Assembly (NCBI GenBank): GCA_000493945.1
Contig: AWNW01000012.1
Location: 1 to 20,911 of the forward strand
DNA: 20,911 nt
Origin: Candidatus Hydrogenedens terephthalaticus JGI OTU-1
GTDB taxonomy: Bacteria > Hydrogenedentota > Hydrogenedentia > Hydrogenedentales > Hydrogenedentaceae
Reading direction: 5' to 3'
Shown: in pieces, positions 7,636 to 14,547 of the stretch
Numbering within the stretch: position 1 is the first letter of the stretch
Layout of the letters: each line of letters starts with the position of its first letter
Translations under genes and position numbers: made by a program
Notes under the pieces: generated by a model
What the model was told of the DNA's origin: nothing
What the model saw: only the letters and a program-made list of their open reading frames with translations
Database searches by the model: none

Positions 7636-8397
7636 TTATTCACTCTTGTTAGGTTTATTAGCCGTGTAAAGCAGGACAGCGCCGCGGTTGAATTCTATCC
7701 ATTTTGTATTTGTAAAACCTGTTTCTTGTAATAATTGGGAAAAATGGTCATGGGAAGGGAATTTGCATATTGTTTCACTTAAATATCTATATGCGGAAGG
7801 GCACCCCGTCCAGAAGCCACCTATGTATGGGAGCAAGTATCGCAAGTAAAATAAATAAATCTTTCGCCATAATCCCTTTTGTGGAAGGCCAAATTCGAGA
7901 ATTAGAATCTGTCCTCCGGGTTTCAATACACGGTAGATTTCTTTTAGTGCTTGAGATACTTCTGATACATTTCGTATTCCAAAAGCCATTGTTACCGCAT
8001 TGATAGCCTCTGACTGGATACCCGTATATAGGACATCCATTACAGCGAATAAATGTCTTTGTTCTTTATCATGAAACTTTTCCATCCCTTCCCTTATCAT
8101 TCCTTCGGAAAGGTCAATCCCAATCAGACAACCCATATCAGGATAAAATTCTCGAAATGTTTTCATAACCTCACCAGTTCCTGTTGCAAGGTCTAATAGA
8201 AAAAAGTCCTGACCTTTTGCTATTTGAATCTGACGAACAAGTTGCCTCCGCCAATAAGCATCCTGACCGAGTGATAGTAGACGGTTTGTTATATCATATT
8301 TATGGGCAATTTGGTTAAACAGGCGGAAAATTTCTCCCCTTTGGCGTAATTCTATCTCAGGATTCTGGTTATTAGCCTTTTTTTGGTGTTCAGTCAT
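7636..8397 (-). CDS. ubiE: Demethylmenaquinone/ubiquinone C-methyltransferase (UbiE/MenG family)
   Basis: The 253-residue protein is a class I SAM-dependent methyltransferase of the UbiE/COQ5 group. It has the early FNQIAHKYD segment, the SAM-binding loop DLATGTGE, the family motif MAFGIRNV and a late YRYLSETICKFP segment. It would C-methylate demethylmenaquinone (MenG) or the ubiquinone precursor (UbiE). Sequence alone does not tell which quinone the organism makes. The ATG at 8397 follows AGAGGAAG at good spacing. The gene runs away from the gcv operon and converges with ruvC across about 50 bp, where I see no strong terminator. Confidence 0.93.
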   Translation of the reverse strand: MTEHQKKANNQNPEIELRQRGEIFRLFNQIAHKYDITNRLLSLGQDAYWRRQLVRQIQIAKGQDFFLLDLATGTGEVMKTFREFYPDMGCLIGIDLSEGMIREGMEKFHDKEQRHLFAVMDVLYTGIQSEAINAVTMAFGIRNVSEVSQALKEIYRVLKPGGQILILEFGLPQKGLWRKIYLFYLRYLLPYIGGFWTGCPSAYRYLSETICKFPSHDHFSQLLQETGFTNTKWIEFNRGAVLLYTANKPNKSE

Positions 8398-8546
8398 AAC
8401 TTCCTCTTATTCAGTTATATACAATATTTTTCGATTAACGGGAAAACCTGCTTTTTCTAAAAATTACTGATTTTTTTATTAAATCATTTGATATGTTTAC
8501 CTTCTAACCATAAAATTTTACATTTTTTAATATAAAAAACTGATTC

Positions 8547-8576
8547 TTGAAATTTATGTTTACTTTTTGATATAAT
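8547..8576 (+). promoter_or_regulatory. Strong sigma-70-type promoter of the gcv-folD operon
   Basis: TTGAAA (8547-8552) and a perfect TATAAT (8571-8576) are 18 bp apart. Transcription should begin near 8583, a few bases before the riboswitch aptamer, leaving a leader of about 160 bases before gcvT. This geometry is what a leader riboswitch needs. Confidence 0.75.
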
Positions 8577-8589
8577 AACTTCATGTTAA

Positions 8590-8668
8590 GGTGTCGCAAC
8601 TGGCGATTTAAGTGGAATAAACCACAAGGGAGCGACCAAACCGTAAAAAACGCCGTTCGCCTGGGCGT
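8590..8668 (+). ncRNA. ZTP riboswitch (pfl motif)
   Basis: All elements of the ZTP/ZMP aptamer are present. P1 is GTCGC (8593-8597) with GCGAC (8632-8636). The invariant ACTGGCGA follows at 8599-8606. P2 is GTGG (8612-8615) with CCAC (8622-8625), followed by the conserved AAGGGAGCGACC. After a short A-rich linker, P3 pairs ACGCC (8650-8654) with GGCGT (8664-8668) and presents the conserved CGCCTGGGC. CGCC (8658-8661) in the P3 loop pairs with GGCG (8602-8605) as the expected pseudoknot. The family binds ZMP/ZTP, which accumulates when 10-formyl-THF is short, and normally switches genes on. No U-tailed terminator lies between it and gcvT, so translational control is more likely. Confidence 0.93.
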
Positions 8669-8702
8669 AAAATTCATTGTTTAATAATAATTGAATAGCA
8701 TA

Positions 8703-8726
8703 ATAACATATACTTAAATGTGTTAT
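8703..8726 (+). promoter_or_regulatory. Leader hairpin before the gcvT ribosome binding site
   Basis: ATAACATAT (8703-8711) pairs with ATGTGTTAT (8718-8726), including one G-U, around a 6-base loop. It ends seven bases before the AGGAG at 8734-8738. It may belong to the riboswitch expression platform, but no mutually exclusive pairing with the aptamer is obvious. Confidence 0.35.
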
Positions 8727-8745
8727 CACTCACAGGAGAAATTCA

Positions 8746-9831
8746 TTGGAATTGAAAAAAACTCCACTTTTTGAGTGTTGCGAAAAATCGGGCGGACGGT
8801 TTGTAGATTTTCATGGCTGGTATTTGCCGGTTCAGTTTGAAGGAATTATTGCAGAACATCTTCATGTCCGTTCCTATGCAGGTATTTTTGACTGCTCTCA
8901 CATGGGGGAATTTTTAATCCATGGGCATGATAAAATTTCCCATTTTTCTTTTCTCACCTGTGGTGATTTTGTTCCCCTTCCGATAGGAAAGTGCCGATAT
9001 ACTGCAATATTGAACACCGATGGTTCTATTTTAGATGACTGTGTGGGTATGAAATTGGACGAGGAAACTTTATTTGTTGTTACCAATGCAGGACCATTAG
9101 AAGAAGTTTCATCTTTATTGTGCAACTCCGATGTTCAGGCAGAAGATATTACGCAGCAGATTGTCAAAATAGATATTCAGGGACCTTTGAGTTTGGATGT
9201 TCTCCTTCAATCGGGTTTCGATTCGCAAGTTGCAGGATTGAAATATTGGACAGGTGGACGATTTGAATGGAACGGTGAAGAGATTATCATAACGCGTGCA
9301 GGCTATACTGGTGAATTAGGTTATGAACTTTATCTGCCGATTTCTATAGGTGCAGATATATGGAAACAATTGGTCTCCCATCCGCAGGTAAAGCCTTGTG
9401 GATTGGGTGCTCGTGATACATTGCGAACGGAGATGGGCTACCCCTTGAATGGACAGGATATTCTTCCCGGGACTACTCCATTAATGGCTTCTATGGACCG
9501 ATTTATTGATTGGGAACATGATTTTATTGGTAAAGATTTGCTTCTACAACAAAAAAATGAAGGTGATTACCGTGTGTTAACAGGAATAAAAACACATACA
9601 CGGCAGGCACCTCGACACAATCAGAAAATTATCTTTCAAGATAGTGAGGTAGGAGAAGTTACCAGTGGCACTTATGGACCCAGCGTTGGAGTAGGTGTCG
9701 GTTTAGCCATGTTGGATAAAAAGGTTGCTATTCCCGGAACAGTCCTGCAAATTGCCGGTCGTCCTTTGCAGGTTGAGGTATGTAATATTCCCATCTATCA
9801 AAACGGAACCGCCCGAAAAAAGGTTTTATAA
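8746..9831 (+). CDS. gcvT: Glycine cleavage system T protein (aminomethyltransferase)
   Basis: The T protein moves the methylene group from H-protein aminomethyl-lipoate to THF, giving 5,10-methylene-THF and ammonia. The 361-residue length is typical. Family signatures include ELKKTPLF and VDFHGWYLPVQ at the N-terminus, LDDC with Asp97/Asp98 near the folate site, AGYTGELGYELY and GLGARDTLRTEMGYPLNG. The start is a TTG at 8746, seven bases after AGGAG (8734-8738). No ATG fits, and the family's usual MELKKTPL begins exactly here. A weak start codon behind a riboswitch fits translational control. It is the first gene of the five-gene operon. Confidence 0.97.
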   Translation: MELKKTPLFECCEKSGGRFVDFHGWYLPVQFEGIIAEHLHVRSYAGIFDCSHMGEFLIHGHDKISHFSFLTCGDFVPLPIGKCRYTAILNTDGSILDDCVGMKLDEETLFVVTNAGPLEEVSSLLCNSDVQAEDITQQIVKIDIQGPLSLDVLLQSGFDSQVAGLKYWTGGRFEWNGEEIIITRAGYTGELGYELYLPISIGADIWKQLVSHPQVKPCGLGARDTLRTEMGYPLNGQDILPGTTPLMASMDRFIDWEHDFIGKDLLLQQKNEGDYRVLTGIKTHTRQAPRHNQKIIFQDSEVGEVTSGTYGPSVGVGVGLAMLDKKVAIPGTVLQIAGRPLQVEVCNIPIYQNGTARKKVL

Positions 9832-9894
9832 TAAATGTATGGTGTAAATGTAAACAAAATTAACGCCCCAAACAACAAATAAGGAGAACATGCT

Positions 9895-10275
9895 ATGTAT
9901 CCAGAGGATGTTCGCTACACAGAAAATCACGAATGGATTGGGGAAGAAGACGGATTGTATATCGTAGGTATTTCGGAGTATGCACAGGAACAGTTGGGCG
10001 ATGTAACCTATGTCGAATTGCCTGAAATTGGCAGGCATGTTCGGCAAAAGGAACCTGTGGCACAGGTGGAATCTGTGAAGGCAGCAGAAGATATTTATGC
10101 TCCTGTCACAGGTGTAATCGTAGAGGTCAATGAAGCATTAGAAGGTGAGCCGGAACTCATTAATCTTGACCCCTATGGTAAAGGTTGGTGCTTCAAGATG
10201 GATGATATTGATACTGCTCAATATCGCCGATTGATGAACCGTGAAGCCTACGAGAAATATCTCAAATCATTATAA
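9895..10275 (+). CDS. gcvH: Glycine cleavage system H protein
   Basis: The H protein is the lipoyl shuttle that carries the aminomethyl group between P, T and L proteins. The 126 residues are standard. The lipoylation site is Lys62 in VESVKAAEDIYAP, the usual ESVKA context. Other conserved segments are HEWI near residue 12 and GDVTYVELPE. An AAGGAG precedes the ATG at good distance; another ATG at 9890 is out of frame. The gene lies 63 bp after gcvT. No lipoamide dehydrogenase or lipoate ligase gene is in view, so those functions must come from elsewhere. Confidence 0.97.
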   Translation: MYPEDVRYTENHEWIGEEDGLYIVGISEYAQEQLGDVTYVELPEIGRHVRQKEPVAQVESVKAAEDIYAPVTGVIVEVNEALEGEPELINLDPYGKGWCFKMDDIDTAQYRRLMNREAYEKYLKSL

Positions 10276-10371
10276 TCCGTTGCTCAAAATTATTACATTT
10301 GAATTCTGATTGGTTACTTAAAAGGTAATGTATTTTTTATTTAAAATTAACATGGGTCTAAGGAATATATT

Positions 10372-11706
10372 ATGGCGTGGATACCTGTAACTCATAAAGA
10401 TGAACAAGAAATGTTGCAAGCAATCGGTGTTTCATCCGTTGACTGTTTATTTGAAGATATACCACCATCCCTTCGATTGAAATCATGGAATATCCCGGAA
10501 GGTTTATCGGAAATAGAGGCATATCAACATCTGGAAGCGTTAAGTAAAAAAAATGAGACGGGTTATGTCTCTTTTGTTGGGGGAGGATATTACGACCACT
10601 ATATCCCCGCGGTAGTTGATTACCTTTCTCAGCGGGGAGAATTTTCTACAGCATATACGCCCTATCAGCCGGAATGTGCACAGGGGACACTTCAGGCAAT
10701 TTATGAATATCAGACGGCACTGTGCCGATTGACAGATATGGAAGTAGCAAATGCTTCGTTGTATGATGGTGGGACAGCCCTGTTTGAAGCGATCATGCTT
10801 GCGGTTCGTGTTACGGGTAGAAGAAAAGTGAAAATCATACCGGGGCTAAATCCTATATACGAACAGATGATACGAACTCATATAGCAAATTTAGATTTGG
10901 AATTGGAATACGGAGATGAACCCGAAGGTTGTGCCTGTATCGTTGGTGCTACACCGGATTTCTTTGGGAATATACATGATTTTACGGCTATTGCTGAGAA
11001 ATGTCATTCCGCATCTGCTCTCATGATAATTCAATTCTACCCCATTGCATTAGGTATCATGAAAACACCCGGCGAAATGGGTGCGGATATAGCCGTCGGC
11101 GAAGGACAGAGTTTAGGATTACCATTAGGATTTGGTGGACCTTATTTGGGATTGTTCGCAGCACGAAAGGAGTATATCCGTAAAATGCCGGGGCGTATCT
11201 GTGCTATGACCGTAGATAAGCAGGGGAAACGCGGTTTTGTCCTCACCTTGCAGGCGAGAGAGCAGCATATTCGGCGAGAAAAAGCCATGTCAAATGTATG
11301 TTCCAATCAAGCACTGTGTGCTTTGCGTGCTTTGATTTATCTATGTGAAGTAGGGAAACAGGGATTGATAGAAGTAGCTCAGGATTGCTATTCCAAAACA
11401 GAATATCTGAAGAAGAAATTGAGTGCGTTTGCGACGGTTATCAACCCGAAACCTACTTTTAATGAATTTGTTGTGCGTCTTCCTATCCCGGCGGAAAAAG
11501 TTATTTTGAAATTTAAACAAAATGGAATATTGCCCGGTATACCCTTGAAATCTTTATTGGAACATTGTAAACAACAGATACCGTGTAAAGATAAAGATGG
11601 AAATACTTACGGTGAAGAGGGCGATTTGCTTATAGCGGTAACAGAGAAAAGAACACAGAAAGAATTGGACATGCTCGCCGAACTTATTCGGGCAAATATC
11701 TCATAG
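10372..11706 (+). CDS. gcvPA: Glycine dehydrogenase (decarboxylating) subunit 1
   Basis: This is the N-terminal half of the P protein in the split, two-gene arrangement. It pairs with GcvPB to decarboxylate glycine and load the aminomethyl group on H protein. The 444 residues match the usual 440-450. Recognisable segments are the N-terminal MLQAIGVSSVDCLFEDIP, SFVGGGYYDHYIP, AYTPYQPE and GGPYLGLFAAR. AAGGA lies seven bases before the ATG. It follows gcvH by 96 bp, the largest gap in the operon, and its stop codon overlaps the Shine-Dalgarno site of gcvPB, so translation is probably coupled. Confidence 0.96.
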   Translation: MAWIPVTHKDEQEMLQAIGVSSVDCLFEDIPPSLRLKSWNIPEGLSEIEAYQHLEALSKKNETGYVSFVGGGYYDHYIPAVVDYLSQRGEFSTAYTPYQPECAQGTLQAIYEYQTALCRLTDMEVANASLYDGGTALFEAIMLAVRVTGRRKVKIIPGLNPIYEQMIRTHIANLDLELEYGDEPEGCACIVGATPDFFGNIHDFTAIAEKCHSASALMIIQFYPIALGIMKTPGEMGADIAVGEGQSLGLPLGFGGPYLGLFAARKEYIRKMPGRICAMTVDKQGKRGFVLTLQAREQHIRREKAMSNVCSNQALCALRALIYLCEVGKQGLIEVAQDCYSKTEYLKKKLSAFATVINPKPTFNEFVVRLPIPAEKVILKFKQNGILPGIPLKSLLEHCKQQIPCKDKDGNTYGEEGDLLIAVTEKRTQKELDMLAELIRANIS

Positions 11707-11719
11707 GAGTAGTTATAAT

Positions 11720-13177
11720 ATGGACTTGATTTACGAAAAATGCAATCATCGGCAGGCGTTCTCTTTTAGGAGTAATAGGGAATTTGATGTTCCTTTTCCC
11801 CGAGAACTAAGACGGCAAAAGGCTGCGGAACTTCCCGAAGTTTCAGAATTAGATGTTGTCCGTCATTTTACCCATCTCTCGCGGAGAAATATGGGGATAG
11901 ATACAAACTTCTATCCCTTAGGTTCCTGCACGATGAAATACAATCCTAAAATTGCGGATGTGGTCTCTTCCTTTGTCGGATTTACACAATTACACCCCCA
12001 ATTGCTCTATTCCGAAACTTATCTTGATTGTGTTCAGGGTGCTTTAGAACTGGTCTACCATTTGGAACAATTACTAAGCGAAATTTCGGGTATGCGTGCC
12101 GTCTCTCTTCAACCTATGGCAGGGGCACATGGCGAATTGACCGGTGTGTTGATGATGTCCGCTTATCATAAACACCATAAAAATACACATAAAAAGATAA
12201 TACTTATACCGGACTCGGCACACGGAACCAATCCCGCCAGTGCAGCCATAGCAGGGTTTCAGGTGCAGGAAATTCCCTCCAATCCGCAAGGGACTCTGGA
12301 TTTAGACCGTTTTCGTGAAGCCATGAATGATGAGGTAGCAGGCATTATGCTGACCTGCCCCAATACGCATGGCTTGTTTGAAAAAGATATTCAAGAAATT
12401 GCTGACCTTGCTCATCAGCACGATGCGCTGCTTTATTATGACGGTGCGAATCTGAATGCTATTATTGGACAGTGTCGTCCCGGAGATTTAGGGTTTGATG
12501 TGATGCATTTTAATCTGCACAAAACTTTTGCAACCCCGCATGGAATGGGTGGTCCCGGTTCAGGTCCTGTTGGGGTTAACGAACGCCTGCTGGATTTCTT
12601 GCCGGGTCCCAGAGTAATCAAGAAAGATAACGATGTTTTTAGCCTTGACTATCCCAAAAACACTATCGGGAAATCGGCACCTTTTTTAGGCCATTTTTTA
12701 GTTGCAGTGCGCGCTTATGTCTACATTTTAATGCAGGGAAATGAAGGATTGAAAGAAGTCAGTCAAAAGGCGGTCCTCAATGCAAATTATGTTTTATCCC
12801 GACTTCGTGCGGCTTTCCCACCTGCTTATGACCGTTTATGTATGCACGAATGTGTCCTTATGGCTATGCCCTATCATGATTGGGAGGTGAGGGCTTTAGA
12901 TTTTGCCAAGGCGTTACTTGACCGTGGATTTCATGCACCGACAGTCTATTTTCCATTAACAGTAAAAGAGGCGTTAATGATTGAACCCACAGAAACAGAA
13001 ACAAAAGAGACGCTGGACCAATTTTGCGATACGATGCTCGAATTAGCCGAATTGGCAAAACAGAACCCGGATGAGTTGAGAAATGCCCCCATAACTACAC
13101 CCGTTCAACGGTTGGATGAAGTAAAAGCGGCCAAAGAATTGAATGTTGTTCGTCCCTTGAACACTCCAAAAACATAG
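11720..13177 (+). CDS. gcvPB: Glycine dehydrogenase (decarboxylating) subunit 2
   Basis: This is the PLP-binding half of the split P protein, 485 residues as expected. Visible hallmarks are FYPLGSCTMKYNPK (64-77), LQPMAGAHGE, DSAHGTNPAS (165-174), YYDGANLNA with Asp241, and NLHKTF with Lys268, the expected Schiff-base lysine. The glycine-rich GMGGPGSGPVGV follows. AGGAG at 11705-11709 precedes the ATG by 10 bases. Its position between gcvPA and folD makes one transcript very likely. Confidence 0.97.
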   Translation: MDLIYEKCNHRQAFSFRSNREFDVPFPRELRRQKAAELPEVSELDVVRHFTHLSRRNMGIDTNFYPLGSCTMKYNPKIADVVSSFVGFTQLHPQLLYSETYLDCVQGALELVYHLEQLLSEISGMRAVSLQPMAGAHGELTGVLMMSAYHKHHKNTHKKIILIPDSAHGTNPASAAIAGFQVQEIPSNPQGTLDLDRFREAMNDEVAGIMLTCPNTHGLFEKDIQEIADLAHQHDALLYYDGANLNAIIGQCRPGDLGFDVMHFNLHKTFATPHGMGGPGSGPVGVNERLLDFLPGPRVIKKDNDVFSLDYPKNTIGKSAPFLGHFLVAVRAYVYILMQGNEGLKEVSQKAVLNANYVLSRLRAAFPPAYDRLCMHECVLMAMPYHDWEVRALDFAKALLDRGFHAPTVYFPLTVKEALMIEPTETETKETLDQFCDTMLELAELAKQNPDELRNAPITTPVQRLDEVKAAKELNVVRPLNTPKT

Positions 13178-13196
13178 CAAGAGAAGGAGTCAAACG

Positions 13197-14102
13197 ATGC
13201 CTACACCCAGAAAACCTAAATTATTAGACGGGGTAAAACTGAGCGAGATTATTAAATCAGAACTGAAAAATAGGATTGAAGAATTAAAACAAAAAGGATG
13301 TATACCCGGTTTAGCCGTAGTTGTAGTAGGGGACAATCCTGCCAGTCAGATTTATGTTCGCAATAAGAGAAAAACATGTGAGGAATTAGGAATTCGCTCT
13401 TTTGCATACGACCTACCGAAAGAGACTTCCGAAGCAGACCTGCTCCAATTGGTAGACGAACTGAATTGTAATCGAGAAGTGCATGGGATACTTATCCAAA
13501 GCCCATTACCCAAACATATCAATGAAGAAAAAATCCTGAATGCTATTGACCCGAATAAAGATGTTGATGGATTTCATCCTGTCAATAAGGGCAAATTACT
13601 CAATGGACAGGATTGCTTTGTAGCCTGCACCCCTGCGGGTATACAGGAATTACTTATAAGGTATGGATACAAAATACAAGGTAGGCATGTTGTTATCGTA
13701 GGTCGCTCCAATATTGTGGGCAAACCCCTGTCCGCATTATTAGTTCAAAAAGCCGAAGGTGCAGATGCTACAGTTACAATCTGCCACTCACGCACACGAA
13801 ATTTAAGCAATATTACCAAAACCGCCGATATTCTCGTTGCTGCGATGGGCGTTCCCGAATTTATTCAAGGCAGAATGGTGCGAGACGGTTGTGTGGTTAT
13901 TGATGTAGGCATGAATCGTATCCCTGACAACACGAAGAAATCGGGCTATCGCCTTGTTGGAGATGTGCATTTCCCCAGCGTTTCCAAAAAAGCAAGAGCC
14001 ATTACACCTGTCCCCGGCGGCGTTGGACCTATGACCATCGCCATGCTCATGAAAAACACCGTTAAATCAGCAGAAAAATCCCTCGCATCTATTCCCGAAT
14101 AA
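13197..14102 (+). CDS. folD: Bifunctional methylene-THF dehydrogenase / methenyl-THF cyclohydrolase
   Basis: FolD converts 5,10-methylene-THF through methenyl-THF to 10-formyl-THF with NADP+. The 301 residues are slightly long but normal. Motifs include GDNPASQIYVRNKRK with Lys57 at the catalytic-lysine position, ILIQSPLPKHI, DVDGFHP, the Rossmann GRSNIVGKPLSALL and the C-terminal TPVPGGVGPMTIAML. AAGGAG lies seven bases before the ATG, and the gene begins 19 bp after gcvPB. It uses the direct product of the four genes before it. That chemical order, plus the ZTP sensor in the leader, argues that the operon supplies 10-formyl-THF for purine and fMet-tRNA synthesis. Confidence 0.97.
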   Translation: MPTPRKPKLLDGVKLSEIIKSELKNRIEELKQKGCIPGLAVVVVGDNPASQIYVRNKRKTCEELGIRSFAYDLPKETSEADLLQLVDELNCNREVHGILIQSPLPKHINEEKILNAIDPNKDVDGFHPVNKGKLLNGQDCFVACTPAGIQELLIRYGYKIQGRHVVIVGRSNIVGKPLSALLVQKAEGADATVTICHSRTRNLSNITKTADILVAAMGVPEFIQGRMVRDGCVVIDVGMNRIPDNTKKSGYRLVGDVHFPSVSKKARAITPVPGGVGPMTIAMLMKNTVKSAEKSLASIPE

Positions 14103-14257
14103 TCAAAAAATTTGCTTTCCTGACGAATAGGATAGAGACTACCTTTTATTGTTCAAAGAAACAAAGGGAAGGGAATCTGTACAACTGTTTGTTTAATATT
14201 CCTTCATCCCTTGCATTGCCATGAATGACACGAATAGAAGAGAATTTGTTTGTGATA

Positions 14258-14345
14258 TATGGGACAAATAGGATAGAGGGGACGAATGGGGGAGATGGAC
14301 AGAGGAACGCATGGGACGAATGAGACAGATGGGACGGAGGGGAAA
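14258..14345. repeat. Second 9-bp-period repeat tract, opposite orientation
   Basis: Purine-rich units such as CGAATGAGA, CAGATGGGA and CGGAGGGGA run in tandem. They are the reverse complement of the unit family at 255-490, with more indels and fewer copies. The tract sits in the 445-bp gap between folD and the glpD fusion, where I find no gene. Confidence 0.75.
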
Positions 14346-14360
14346 GGAAAGATTAATTTG

Positions 14361-14381
14361 TTACCTATGTCATATAGGTAA
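14361..14381. repeat. Perfect 8-bp palindrome upstream of the glpD fusion
   Basis: TTACCTAT and ATAGGTAA flank five bases. It could be a regulator operator or a small RNA hairpin. No T-run follows directly, so terminator function is doubtful. Further down, TTGCAA at 14474 and CAAAAT at 14498, 18 bp apart, form a weak candidate promoter for the fusion gene. The rest of the gap between 14103 and 14547 shows nothing else I recognise. Confidence 0.4.
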
Positions 14382-14547
14382 TTACTTGGAACAACTTTTT
14401 CCTCTGTTCTCGAGAAGCTGAGTAAGATAAGAAAAGTTATCATGGGGATTTTTTGAACAAATAGATAAATAGTTTGCAAGTGACTATCGTAAACGGACAA
14501 AATAATAGAAACAAATAAAAATCCATTTTTGGGAAGGTTGTTAAAAT

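Noticed and set aside
8398..8745. Glycine riboswitch in the gcv leader
   Set aside because: I looked for its tandem aptamer layout and found none. The conserved bases all fit the ZTP class instead.
10271..10371. Internal promoter or attenuator between gcvH and gcvPA
   Set aside because: A TATAAT overlaps the end of gcvH but has no -35. The TTACTT/AGGTAA hairpin before a T-rich stretch has only about six weak pairs.
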